Shown: piece after piece, positions 45,940 to 56,919 of the stretch | Numbering within the stretch: position 1 is the first letter of the stretch | How the letters are laid out: each line of letters opens with the position of its first letter | Source of the DNA: Acanthosepion esculentum | Lineage: Eukaryota; Mollusca; Cephalopoda; Sepiida; Sepiidae | DNA length: 64,000 nt | Assembly: GCA_964036315.1 (NCBI GenBank) | Contig: OZ038479.1 | Span: forward strand, 54,034,746-54,098,745 | Reading direction: 5' to 3' | Translations under genes and position numbers: made by a program | The notes under the pieces: generated by a model | Told to the model about the DNA's origin: nothing | Databases searched by the model: none | Seen by the model: only the letters and a program-made list of their open reading frames with translations

Positions 45940-47400
45940 CGGTAATCCAATAAGAGAGTACATTATGGTTTCAATAAATATTTGCATCTTAAAAAATGCC
46001 ATGTTGCAGTGAAGACACAGTATCATATATTTCGGGTGGCAGGTACACCAAGTCTTAGGCACCGGCAGTTTCAGTGGCCCTGATAATGTCATACACCGAC
46101 TTCTGAATCTAAGATAATAAATTTCAGGATTTTAAATACAAGGTACCAATTCTTGGCTAACACCGTTTTATTATATTTTTTTTCTCAGTTTTTTCGTCAT
46201 TCAAAATATTTTCTCAAAACTAATTTCTTGTTTGTATCGTGTTTTTCCATTTCTTTTGTCATTCGTTTCAACTTCAACATTGAACAAACAATGAATACAA
46301 AAACAGAGAAATCCTAAAACAAATCATTTGAACACAGAAAAAAAACATCCCTTTTTGTTTTTTCTGACTTGAAAGGTAAGTGGAAAGAAGAAAAATAATT
46401 TTGATTTTGATAAAAAAAGAAATCGTTATTTACAGACTTGCTTCACATTTTTTTTTCAAATTTTTATTCTCTGTTAGTTTACAAAATAAAAATAAATTCA
46501 GCTATGATTTCCTTATGTCAGATATTCCGAAGAAATAACAATTGTATAACATTTTTAAACCGTACTAAAAAAAAGGAAATTAATTTTTATTTCGCTTTGA
46601 AATTTTTATTTTGTTTTTTAATTCAATCACAATGATTTTTGACATGTCGATAAAAAATAGAATCTCTTATTAAATTTGACTTCGTTTTTGGTTAAAAAAT
46701 GTGACCTTTTTAAAATAAAAATGACACGTTGCTCTTTAAAATTTAATTGGAGAGATTATGGAATACGAATTATTTTGGTTTGATGGATTTTTTAGAGGAC
46801 GATTTTTTTGCAAGTTAAAAATTATCCACGAATTTTTAAATTTTTCATTTTTAAATATAATTTACTTCAAAGTGAGAAACCGAATGCAAAATTCTAAAAT
46901 ATTTCATAAAAATAACATTGAATCATTGCAATCGGCAGATAACTTATCAGTTTTTTTTGTTTTTGATATCAAACAAATTTTTGTTTGTTTGGCTTTGGAC
47001 GGTTGCGGGTTGATATTTCCACTTGATTTGCTTCAGTTCTATTTTGAAAAGTTTGCTTAGGAAATCTCGGATGGTAGAACTTATTCATCACTTGGTAAGA
47101 AAAAACAGTTGATTTAAGATGAAAAGATGAAGGTATAAGCACTTTCATGAAATATCTAAAAAAAAAAAAGGAGCATAACATGATAAAAACACCCTTAAAA
47201 TTTGATGAAAACGAAATTGTATCGTCTAAAAAATATTTGTTATTAAGAAATTAAGAGGAAAGACCAAACAAAAGTGTTTTTTATTACTTTTTTTAAATTT
47301 TTGCATCCTTTTTAGAACATTCTAACTTCTTTTGATTAAAAAATCATGTTTCTCTTTGCAAAACTGTCATTACTAAATAAATAACATTGCAAATAGTAGC
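45940..47400. repeat. Family X repeat, copy 3
   Basis: Collinear with 25380-27000. The donor-like GAAAGGTAAGTGGAAAG lies at 46373-46389. GATTATGGAATACGAATTAT and the GAAATCTCGGATGG block follow in the same order. The longer frames (46758-47060) are not preserved in copy 2. Confidence 0.65.
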
Positions 47401-47768
47401 GCCTTTTTTTTATTATTATTTTTTATTTTTTGTTGGTGACTTGAAATTAGTTTTCTTTTCTCATTTTGTTTTTAATTGTGGTAGGTTGCTCTATTAATTC
47501 TTGATACCTAAGTTTTAGGAATGAATTTAAAAAAACAAAAATGAAAAGGCTTTCTAGAAGCTTCCATTTTAGCTATAATTGAAAGCAAAGTGATTAAAAA
47601 ATAAATTTTTACTATTTCCAGTAAACAAAATATTCGGGTGTATTTCAAACAGAAATTATATATTGATAAGAATGTATTTTTTAATTTTTTTCAGTAAAAA
47701 ATGCGAAAACATCATGCCATATTTTGTAAAGAAAAGTTAATTCTTGTTTTTAAAAATTTTGTAAAATA

Positions 47769-48894
47769 CAATATACAGCCTTGCAGTTTGTCAACTTCCA
47801 CATTGCACTATGAATATGCATGAATTCCACTGATTTTTTTTCCATGAATTTTTAATTTCACAATCTATTTATGCTAAGCAAGAAGAAAAAAACTTTCTTT
47901 TTCATGTGAATCCAAATTCTTGTTGCGACTTGTCTTCATTGCATTGATTGAAAATAACATAATCAAGAAGTATTAAGTTACTTAGAGTCAACATGTCTTG
48001 CTGAAATAGCTAGTAAGCAGTAAGCTAAATGTCTAACTCTCTACTTGTTTATTCCTTCTTACTGATGGTTCTCAGTATCAGTCTATATGTATTTAATGAG
48101 TCCAAGTCCTCTTCTGGAGAGGTGTATTCATCTCCACAACACCAGTATTATAGTAATCGCCCTTTATGTAAATCCTATAGTGTTTTGTTTGATAAAAGTT
48201 AAACAGAATTTCTTCAGTGATCTATCTTTAAAATGTGTAAAATGCTATAAACGTAAAATTTTATGATTAAATGAAATTGTTGAAGTAATCACAAGAAGCA
48301 TCTTTCCTTATAAAATTTCAAATGTAAACATCTGTAAATAATCTTTGTCATTTATTAAATACAGAAAATTTTACTTAGTTTTACTTAGTTGATTTGAATG
48401 AGATTTTAAAAACCATGATTTTATTTTTGTATTTCATTGTTTCCTTGAAAGATTTCCTAGTGCATATTATAACTATCTGAAGTTAAACAACTTCTGATAA
48501 TATCACTTTCAAAAGCATCTTTAGTTCTATAGAATTGATATAGATTGATTTTATATCAGAATTTTTTCATTTTTCTCATGTTGATATCCACCTGTATTGT
48601 TGGATTCATATCAACAAAGTAATAATTGCCAGATTGAAATCACTATCTTGATTTATATAACTTGTGAAAAAATAAAACTTTTTTGCTTGATTTTTTTAAA
48701 TTTATTTCACATTCTTTCTTCTTACAATTACAAAAAATTCACTTTGTCATTATAATTTAAATTTAATGATTTTCGCCTCATTTCAAGATGAACCTAGCTC
48801 AATATATTAAAAAAGTATTATATGAAATGTGAACTGATTTCATGTATTTTTCACTACCTCTGTTAAAATACATTTCTTTACTTTTTCATCACAG
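47769..48894 (+). repeat. Upstream segment of ZNF-C unit with 3' splice site
   Basis: Collinear with 31446-32574. It ends CTTTTTCATCACAG (48881-48894), followed by the conserved GTGTTTGGACTGAAC exon start. Confidence 0.65.
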
Positions 48895-49319
48895 GTGTTT
48901 GGACTGAACAAAAAATCATGATGTTCATAAAATCTTTTATTATTGAAAGAAGAGAAGTTTGACTTTTCATCAAGAACAGAGAAATATATGCTGCAATCAT
49001 CATGGAAAAGCTGTGTGCCTATATTTTCAAAAGCATCACATCAAGAAAACTGGTATCTTGAAACGTGTTTATTTTAGGGGCAGGACATAGTGTTATATAT
49101 GAGGAAAAATAAGAAGTCATGTATTTAAGATTGCAAATTTTTGTTGTGATTTAATTTTGGTACACCATATAAAAAAGCACTAGAAACAAGCCATATGCTT
49201 GTGAAGTTTATGGCTCTGTCTTTTCAGACCAAGTAATGTTTGATTTGCCATATGGAAACACATTTCTGTGAAAACTTGTAATGTTTGCAGATTTGCATTT
49301 TCAGTCAAATCATATTTGA

Positions 49320-49476
49320 TGTACTAAATACGAACACACACTGGAGAGAAACCACATTCTTGTGAAGTTTGTGGACCTGCATTTTTAGGTGAGTCTTTGG
49401 TGTTCCATCTGTGAACATATATTGAAGAGATGCCATATTCTTGTGAAATTGATCAGAATTTTCTCAGAAGTTAAAT
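49320..49476 (+). pseudogene. Decayed fingers upstream of ZNF-C
   Basis: Finger words (ACACACTGGAGAGAAACC, TTCTTGTGAAGTTTGTGG) with frameshifts lead up to ATG 49477. Confidence 0.75.
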
Positions 49477-50679
49477 TTGAAGCACCATATGTATACAAAC
49501 ATGGGAGAAAAATCATATTCTTGTGAAGTTTGTGAATCTGCATTTTCAAGTAAGACAAATTTGAAGCACCATATGCAAATACACACTAGCGATAAACTAT
49601 ATGATGTTTGTGAATCTAGCTTTGCAGAAAAGTCATATTTGAAAATCCATATGCCAACACACACTAGACAGAAACCATATCCATGTGAAGTTTGTGAATC
49701 TGCATTTTCAGAGAAATCAGCCTTGAATCGCCATATTCGATCACACACTGGTGAAAAACCATATACTTGTGAAGTTTGTGGATCTGCATTTTCAGAGAAG
49801 TCACGTTTGAACCACCATATTCGAACACACACTGGTGAAAAACCATATTCTTGTGAAGTTTGTGAATCTGCATTTTCATCCCAATGGAGTTTGAAACTCC
49901 ATGTGCAGACACATACTGGTGAGAAACCTTATTATTGTGACGTTTGTGGATCTGCATTTTCTAGCAATTCAGATTTGAAGGAGCATATTCGAACACATAC
50001 TGGAGAAAAACCATATTCTTGCGAAGTTTGTGGATCTTCATTTTCTAAAAATTCAAACTTGAGGCGCCATATGCGAATACATACTGGTGAGAAACCTTAT
50101 TATTGTGATATTTGTGGATCTGCATTTTCTAACAGTTCAAATTTGAAGCTCCATATACGAACACACACTGGAGAAAAACCATATTCTTGTGAAATTTGTG
50201 GATCTGCATTTTCAATGAAGACACATTTGAAGGTCCATATGCGAAAACACACTGGAGAAAAACCATTTTCTTGCGAAGTTTGTGGATCTGCCTTTACACA
50301 GATTGCACATTTCAAGTGCCATATGCGAATACACACTGGTGAAAAACCATATTCTTGTGAAGTTTGTGGAACTGCATTTTCAGACAAATCAAGTTGGAAG
50401 CGCCATATGCAAACACATACTGGGGAGAAACCTTATTATTGTGATGTTTGTGGATCTGCATTTCCTAGAAATTCACAATTGACAGTCCATATGCGAACAC
50501 ACACGGGAGAAAAACCATATTCTTGTGATGTTTGTGGATCTGCATTTCCACAGATGTCATATTTGAAGATTCATATTCGAACACACACTGGCGAAAAACC
50601 ATATTCTTGTGAAATTTGTGGATCTGCATTTTCACAGACGTCACATTTGAAGAACCATATGCGAACACACAGAGTATAA
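49477..50679 (+). CDS. ZNF-C: C2H2 zinc-finger protein (400 aa), paralogue of ZNF-B
   Basis: Fourteen fingers align one to one with ZNF-B and share its 14-residue lead (MKHHMYT...). Finger 2 is damaged: a 6-nt in-frame deletion removes the first Cys (YDVCESSF), so it cannot bind zinc normally; its linkers are also altered (HTSDKLY, HTRQKPY). The other 13 fingers keep all ligands. Differences from ZNF-B cluster at helix positions and at Gly/Glu in the CEVCG/E turn. The stop is in the linker after finger 14, as in ZNF-B. A candidate AATAAA lies at 51231-51236. It is probably a nuclear DNA-binding protein, if expressed. Confidence 0.85.
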   Translation: MKHHMYTNMGEKSYSCEVCESAFSSKTNLKHHMQIHTSDKLYDVCESSFAEKSYLKIHMPTHTRQKPYPCEVCESAFSEKSALNRHIRSHTGEKPYTCEVCGSAFSEKSRLNHHIRTHTGEKPYSCEVCESAFSSQWSLKLHVQTHTGEKPYYCDVCGSAFSSNSDLKEHIRTHTGEKPYSCEVCGSSFSKNSNLRRHMRIHTGEKPYYCDICGSAFSNSSNLKLHIRTHTGEKPYSCEICGSAFSMKTHLKVHMRKHTGEKPFSCEVCGSAFTQIAHFKCHMRIHTGEKPYSCEVCGTAFSDKSSWKRHMQTHTGEKPYYCDVCGSAFPRNSQLTVHMRTHTGEKPYSCDVCGSAFPQMSYLKIHIRTHTGEKPYSCEICGSAFSQTSHLKNHMRTHRV

Positions 50680-50840
50680 AAACCATATTCTTCTGAAGTT
50701 TGTGGATCTGCATTTCCACAGATGCTGCATTTGAAGAGCCATATGCAAACACACATTGGAGAGAAACCATATTCTTGAGAAATTTGTGCATTTCTATTTT
50801 CTTTGGAGTGTCATATACAAACACAGTATAGAAATCATAT
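50680..50840 (+). pseudogene. Decayed fingers downstream of ZNF-C
   Basis: Two finger remnants continue after the stop and parallel those after ZNF-B. Confidence 0.8.
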
Positions 50841-52389
50841 CTATGAGTATTTTGTAGATTTCTGTTTCTTGAAAAGTCAAATCTACATCATATTCAGGTC
50901 TCTGCCAAAGAGAAACACTGTTCTTGTGTGGAAAAGCATATCTGTCTTATAGAGAGGTTCACAAAATTTTAAACTACATGTAAACACAGTGAACTGAAAC
51001 CATATTTATCTTAGGTTTTGTGGTCTGCATTTCCACAGGTGTCATAATAGATCTGACACATGCAAACACACTGGTGAGATATGGGAGAATATGTCTATTC
51101 CAATACTTTTCTGTAATATTTTACACTAAAAGTAATGTTTGTTTCAATTCAGATTCATTAAACTTTATATCAGCTAACTTTTCTAAAATAATGTTTGAGA
51201 AATCTCTATTTTAATTTTGAAGGATTTTTTAATAAAGAATTATTTGGTGTTAACAGATCTTTCAGTATGGATGAATTTATAGATCAGTAGAAAAAAAAAG
51301 ATTGCAATCCACTTAAATTTGGGGTGAAATGCACCAATGCTTATCGGGAATACTAAATTTGTTGGTTTCAATTGCTGTAGGAATGACTGCTGAAGTATCC
51401 CCTCTCTAAATTTATAGACAAATTGTGTAGATGCATGCTGGTATATTTTCCGAATAAAAATAAAAAGAATTCACTTCTCAATCACATCCACCATATTTTT
51501 GTTCTTTCTTGTCTTGATGTCAGAACACTACAATGACTTGACTGTATCCCTTTCACATGTGAACACCATTCTTACTTTGTGAACTTTTTGCTCTATTACT
51601 GTTGCTTTGTATAGTTTTGACTTGCATATACACTGTTTGCTTAGTACTAGTGATTCTTTTTTAATGTAGTGGGTCTCCAACAGGCAATAATTTGGCTGCA
51701 TCCCTGGGAAACTCAATAGGTTCCAGCTAAAGTTTCTTAATAAATTTTTGTGTTTAACTGCAGAGTAAGTTATTTGCTTTTTTTACTGTCATCCCAAAAA
51801 ACAAGTTCAGGCATGTTAGTTAAATTTTAAAAAAAATGAACCAAGAAAGTTTCTGGTCAAGCAATACTAAATTAACCATAGACATACTCCACAAATTTAA
51901 TCCATTAACTTGGAATTAAAACTTTAGTTAAAGCTTTAAGAAAGATTTTTAATTTTGTAAAATTTATTTCAAACTTTGGTATCCCCTTACATTTTGCATG
52001 GGGTGGAGAGTGTACCTACCAAAAATTTCTTCCTGACATTGGGTTTAATAAAATGCACTGTATATTTTTGGTTTCCTGCAGGAAACAAATCATACAGGAC
52101 AAATTTTAATCCTATTTCTGAGTGTGAACATGCTTTAGAAAAATTAATGTTATTAGTTTATAACTTTTTTTTTATTGTTGAATGATCAAAACATAAAATT
52201 CAAAGATAATTTTAAATTATGACTTTTGACATCATTAATTTTTTTAAATATGACTTTTGGATTGTTTGATTTTTCTATAGCTTATCAAATGTTTGCAGGC
52301 TATTTAAAATTGAAAAATATTTTTAGATTGTAAAAATTTTTTTTTTTTTGAGATGATGTTTTTGTTATATTAGTTTTACAAATTACCCA
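50841..52389 (+). repeat. ZNF-C 3' flank
   Basis: Collinear with 34761-36240. It includes the intact AATAAA at 51231-51236 and the CTTGATGTCAGAACACTACA word near 51510. No separate gene is present. Confidence 0.65.
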
Positions 52390-52608
52390 TTACTTGGACA
52401 AGAAAAGGTGAATTCATACCTTTCCCAAATGTGAATATTAATGAACCCAACAGGAATTGGAAATCTGCTTTTGGATTAACATTACACCAGCTGTCCTTCC
52501 ATGCTTTCAGCACTTGGTATTCTCAAGCATTCACGTAGACATCATGTTGCTTAACTTCAGTGATCGAATAGGAACTGGTGTTGCAACATGATGTGGCCAT
52601 AAGATTAC
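52390..52608 (-). mobile_element. 5S rRNA-derived SINE, copy 1
   Basis: On the minus strand the head (52608-52500) follows the 5S rRNA order: ATGGCCA, ACACCAGTTC, CGATCACTGAAGTTAAGCAA, then GAATACCAAGTGCTGAAAGC. The body down to about 52390 contains CATTTGGGAAAGGTATGAAT, a segment also found in the body of the tRNA-headed SINE at 27947-28233. The middle of 5S is shortened and mutated, so it is a retroposon, not a 5S gene. Confidence 0.8.
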
Positions 52609-53264
52609 GAGGGTAAGGTTTTCATGTTAAGTCTCATACTATTTGGGGTTGTTCCACATGATTTATATCATTAGTAGCTAAAGGTTTCAAAAAGTAAATG
52701 TAAATTTAACCATCAATACAATAACTAAATGAATTTGCCTTTTATTAATTTTAATGACCTTAATTATATCACGATTGTCCTAGTATGTCTCTATGATGTC
52801 AGAACAGACTTTTTTTATAAGTGGAAAGAATAATTTCTAAAAAAATATTTTAGATATTGGAACAGTTTTGAGAAGAATACCATTAACTTTTTATATCATG
52901 TACACTTCTTGCACAATTCAAAAGGATGTTATTCAAGATTAACCCCTTTATTTTCTGCTGGGAAACAAATTATACAGGGCAAATTTTAATGCTATTTTTG
53001 AGTATAACCGTCTTATAAAATTATCATTATTATTTTACAGCTATTTTGGTTTTTATTCTATGATGATCAAAAGTAAAATTCAAAGAATTTTAAAGTATGT
53101 CCTTTGACATCATTAATTTTTTTAAAAAATATGACTGTTGGATTGATTGATTTTCTACAGCTTATCTAGCATTAATTAAAGTCGGAAATATTTTTACATT
53201 GTAATAATTTTTTTGCAATAATAATGTTTTAGTAATAAATGTCTTACAAATTAACCCATTGCTT

Positions 53265-53499
53265 GGGGTGGGAGGAGAAAAGTTAAATTCATACCTTTCT
53301 CAAATGTGAATATTAATGAACCCACCAGGAATTGGAAATAGGCTTTCTCATTAACAGTTCTGGGCTATAATTCATTACACCACTCACACTTCAATGCTTT
53401 CAGCATCTGGCATTCCAAAGCAGTCACCCAGACTCCATGTTGCTTAACTTCAGTGACTGTATATGAACTGGTGTTTCAACATGTGGCCATAAGGCTACA
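53265..53499 (-). mobile_element. 5S rRNA-derived SINE, copy 2
   Basis: It is the same structure as at 52390-52608. The head (53499-53394, minus strand) reads ATGGCCACATGTTGAAACAC, CAGTCACTGAAGTTAAGCAA, GGGTGACTGCTTTGGAAT and GCCAGATGCTGAAAGC, better preserved than copy 1. The body again contains GAGAAAGGTATGAAT. A third copy of the surrounding unit at about 54005-54033 retains only the outermost ATGTGGCCATCAGCC. Confidence 0.85.
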
Positions 53500-54182
53500 A
53501 AGGTAGGGTTTTCATGTTAAGTCTGCATACTGTTTGGAGTTGTTTCATATTATTTATATCATTATTAGCTAAACACATGAAAAAGTAAATGTAAATTAAC
53601 CACAATTCAATAACTAAATGAATTTTCTTTTTATTAATTTTAATGACCTTAATTATATCATAATTGCCATAATTTTGTCTGTATGTTGTCAAAACAGACT
53701 TTGCTTATATATGGAAAGAATAATTTCTAAAAGAATATTTTAGACATTTGAAGAGTTTTGAGAAAAATACCGTTAATGTTTTATATTGTCTACAATTCTT
53801 GAACAATTATAAATAGTATCAGTGACCACCTCACTACATGGTCTGAAATGGTGACCCGATAGAATCAGGTGATCTGCATGCATTTTGGACATGTCAGCCC
53901 ATAGTTAAAACGTTGTCTTATGAATCTGAGGATCAGCCCACTAAACATGGTTACACAAGAGGTTATAGGCAGTGATGAATGTGTTACATAGGAGCTGATC
54001 TTTCAGCATGATGTGGCCATCAGCCTATGAGGGTAGGGTTTTCATGTTAAGTCTGCATGCTGTTTGGAGATGTTTCAGATTATTTATATAATTAATAACT
54101 AAAGACATCAAAAAGTAAATGTAAATTAACCATTAATTCCATAATAAGTAAATGTATTTTATTTTTAATAGTTTTAATGATG

Positions 54183-54492
54183 TTCCGTTAGTTATGTACC
54201 ATGCATGATACACACTTAGGCGATTATGTATCTTTTGATATATGACTGAGGAGGCAGATTTTTTTCCCACAGTAGGTTGCCATTTCTTTCTGCAGCAAAC
54301 CAGTTGCCATGCAAGGCTATAGAACCTGGTCTGTCCTGCAATTTACCCATAGCAGGGCGAGGAGAAGAAGAGGATTCATACCTTTCCCATGAGTATTAGC
54401 ATGTAAATGATTGTAATGGATTTGACTGGAATTTGAACTCGGTTCTCTGATTCCTCAATCCAAGCTGCTCTCCATTACCCCACCATGCCTCC
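54183..54492 (-). mobile_element. tRNA-derived SINE, copy 2
   Basis: It is the reverse complement of the 27947-28233 element, with a clearer B box (GAGTTCAAATTCC). TTAATG flanks it on both sides (54174-54179 and 54493-54498). The neighbouring tandem units (near 52755 and 53636) show the empty site TTTTAATGACCTTAATTATA. Confidence 0.85.
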
Positions 54493-54720
54493 TTAATGGT
54501 CTTAATTATATCAAAATTGCCATAGTTTTGTATGTCAAAACAAACTTCTTTATAAGTGAATAGAATAATTCCTCAATGTTTTAGACAATGGAAAAGTTTT
54601 GAGAAAAATATCATTAACTTTTTATATCGTATACAATTCTTGCACAATTATCAAGAGTATCAATGACCACTTCACTACATGGTCTGAAATGGTGACCTGC
54701 CAGAATCAGGTGATCATCAT

Positions 54721-55256
54721 GCATTTCGAATTTTGTGCTATTGAGATACAAATAATAAGATGCTGTTGATCCAATTAGATGAGTTGTGGTCTAAATGTGT
54801 TGCAATGTAGCATTCATCAAAGAAATATATAAACCTTGAAGAGATTACATATCCTTGTTCTGTTGGCCATTTTGTTGCATTTGATTCAGTAAAAATAGTA
54901 GAGGGTCTGTTTAAGTTGTATTTTGTCACCGATACAGATTGGCTAACCCACTACAATTGAAAGGCAGACATTCATCTGAAAGCTAGACAGAAACAAAAGA
55001 GACAACCACCTTACCACGTACTCCTTGATACAAATTCTAGTATGGCTGTGAAGACGAGTCAACAGATTTTCCTGATCAAACAGTCAACAAAAATATACCA
55101 GAAGCCTTCAGTAAGTCCAGTCATCTAAATGGCACACCTTGTATAGGACTTTATGACCAAAAGAGGGAGGAGTAATGTTATCTCCCTTATGGTTCACCGG
55201 TTATCAGAAAGCGACGACCTCAGCAGTTTTTATGTATGACCAGGAGTAATCTACTA
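54721..55256. other. Segment with possible gypsy integrase C-terminal remnant
   Basis: The stretch 54963-55100 (DIHLKARQKQKR, then a 40-residue open stretch) resembles the piece at 3115-3180 of the gypsy relic. The 63-residue minus-strand frame at 54738-54929 is not recognised. Confidence 0.35.
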
Positions 55257-55408
55257 CAGTGTAACCCGGATATAAGAGAAACCCGGATATAAGATATTTT
55301 CTCTGGTCCCAAATTAGAGCCTGTGTTAATGTATATATAATAGACCAAACCCGGATATAAGAGACTTATTCTCCGGTCCCGACAACGCTCTTATATCCGG
55401 GTTACACT
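55257..55408. mobile_element. MITE with CAGTGTAACCCGG termini, tandem copy 1
   Basis: The termini CAGTGTAACCCGGATATAAG and CTTATATCCGGGTTACACT are inverted repeats. The internal CCCGGATATAAG word is repeated twice more. The left flank is TA. CAGT ends with a TA target suit non-autonomous pogo/Tigger-type (Tc1/mariner superfamily) elements. Confidence 0.8.
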
Positions 55409-55417
55409 ATTGTGATA

Positions 55418-55572
55418 CAGTGTAACCCGGATATGAGAGAGATTTTTTCTGGTCCCAAATTAGAGCCTGTGTTAATGTATATATAATAGACCAAACCCGG
55501 ATATAAGATAAACCCGGATATAAGAGACTTCTTATCCAGTCCCGACAACTCTCTTATATCCGGGTTACACTG
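55418..55572. mobile_element. MITE with CAGTGTAACCCGG termini, tandem copy 2
   Basis: A closely similar copy nine bases after the first, flanked by TA on both sides (55416-55417 and 55573-55574). Confidence 0.8.
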
Positions 55573-56640
55573 TATATTGCTTTCTTTGCCTTTCCTACTA
55601 AAACCCTGTCGGTAACATTGCAAGTGCAAAATGTAATATATTTCGGGTGGTGGGGGCACTGAGTACTGAGCACCTGCAGTGTCAGTGAACCTGAAGAAAT
55701 GTCATGCATCAAATTTTGAATAACGCCAAATACTAAAAAATAAAAAATCATAAGTTTTTAAACACGAGGAACAAAATCTTGATTAACACCGTTTAATATT
55801 TTTCAGTTTTTATATTTTCTCATAAGTAATTCGTTGTTTGTATCGTGTTTTGTTTTTTTTATTTAATTTTTTGTGTTATTTATTTTAATTTCGATGTTGA
55901 ACTGAAAGAACAATCCAAAAATTGGATAGGTTCAATAACAAAAAAGCCAACAAAAAATTATTTGAACTGTGAAACACAAAGAAATTCTCCCGTTTTGTTT
56001 TTCTCGTTGCATTTTCTGGTCTGAAAGGTAAGTGGAAAAATCCAAAAAATAAATTAATCTATGATTTCGTCATGTCATATTTATTTTTCAGAAATAATAT
56101 TTTTAATTTCAAAAACTTTACTAAAAGAAATTTTTATTTTGTTATTTCGTTTTGTTAAAATCTTATTTGACTTCGTTTTTTTTTTTTTAATAACCTTTTT
56201 AATTTAAAAATTAGGTTGATTTGACTGGAATGTTTTTAAATGAAGAAAACATCTTTTTCTGACTTGGTCGAAAGAAATAATTAATAAATAAAAATTATCC
56301 ATGATATGTTTTAAATATGAATATAAAAAAAATTGATTTGACGAAATAAGCAACCCATTCAAAATTTCCTAAATTGAATCTTTGCAGCCGATTGAAAAAC
56401 TATCAGCTTTTGTTAGAAAGAAAATCACGGATCATTTTTAATTTTATATCTAAAATTTTTGTTTGTTTGGACAGCTGTTATTTCCACTTGATTTGTTTCA
56501 GTTCGATTTTGCAAAGTTTGCTTAGGAAATCTCGGATGGCAGATCTTATTCATTACTTTGCAAGAAAAAACGGAATGTCTGATAAGAAAAAAATCAGTTT
56601 TAATTTGCTGCATAAATACGAGATATTTATCAAATATCTG
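55573..56640. repeat. Family X repeat, copy 4
   Basis: It has the same start (TTTCGGGTGGTGGGGG at about 55641), AACAAAATCTTGATTAACAC (compare 4778-4797) and GAAAGGTAAGTGGAAAAA at 56024-56041. GAAATCTCGGATGGCAGATC lies at 56526-56545. It is shorter than copies 2 and 3. Confidence 0.65.
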
Positions 56641-56642
56641 TT

Positions 56643-56733
56643 AAAAATTAAAATTATAATTCACTCCTTGGCACTGGGTTATTTTTACTAAAAATAAGCC
56701 AGTGTCAACGAGTGAATTATAATTTTAATTTTT
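56643..56733. repeat. Near-perfect inverted repeat, 44-nt arms, 3-nt loop
   Basis: The arms 56643-56686 and 56690-56733 differ at only a few positions (around CTCCTTGG/CGTTGAC and GGGTT/GGCTT). A single arm occurs at about 38830-38875. Confidence 0.85.
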
Positions 56734-56919
56734 TAGGTACCACCTCAAATATTCTAAAAAGAAAACAACAAACCATGAATCATCTTTTAATACCTAATTA
56801 CAATTCAAAGTCGAATTTTGATATTTGACAAGGATAGCCTGTAGGTACCTCCAAAAATGTTCTAAAACAGAGCATACTATGATGAAATCAGGCCCCAAAC
56901 TTGATAAAAACAAAGTGGC

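Larger units (their letters stand above)
52620..54720. repeat. Tandem copies of a flank unit
   Basis: The block GTTTTCATGTTAAGTCT through TTAATTTTAATGACCTTAAT is repeated at about 52618-52960, 53503-53820 and 54034-54180 (continuing at 54493-54660 after a SINE). A diverged version lies at 14425-14600. It is non-coding. Confidence 0.75.

Noticed and set aside
46758..47060. 100-aa plus-strand protein in family X
   Set aside because: The frame is broken in the paralogous copy at 26260-26570, so there is no sign of selection.
52500..53499. 5S rRNA genes
   Set aside because: The heads are shortened and mutated and run into a SINE body; no tandem 5S array is present.
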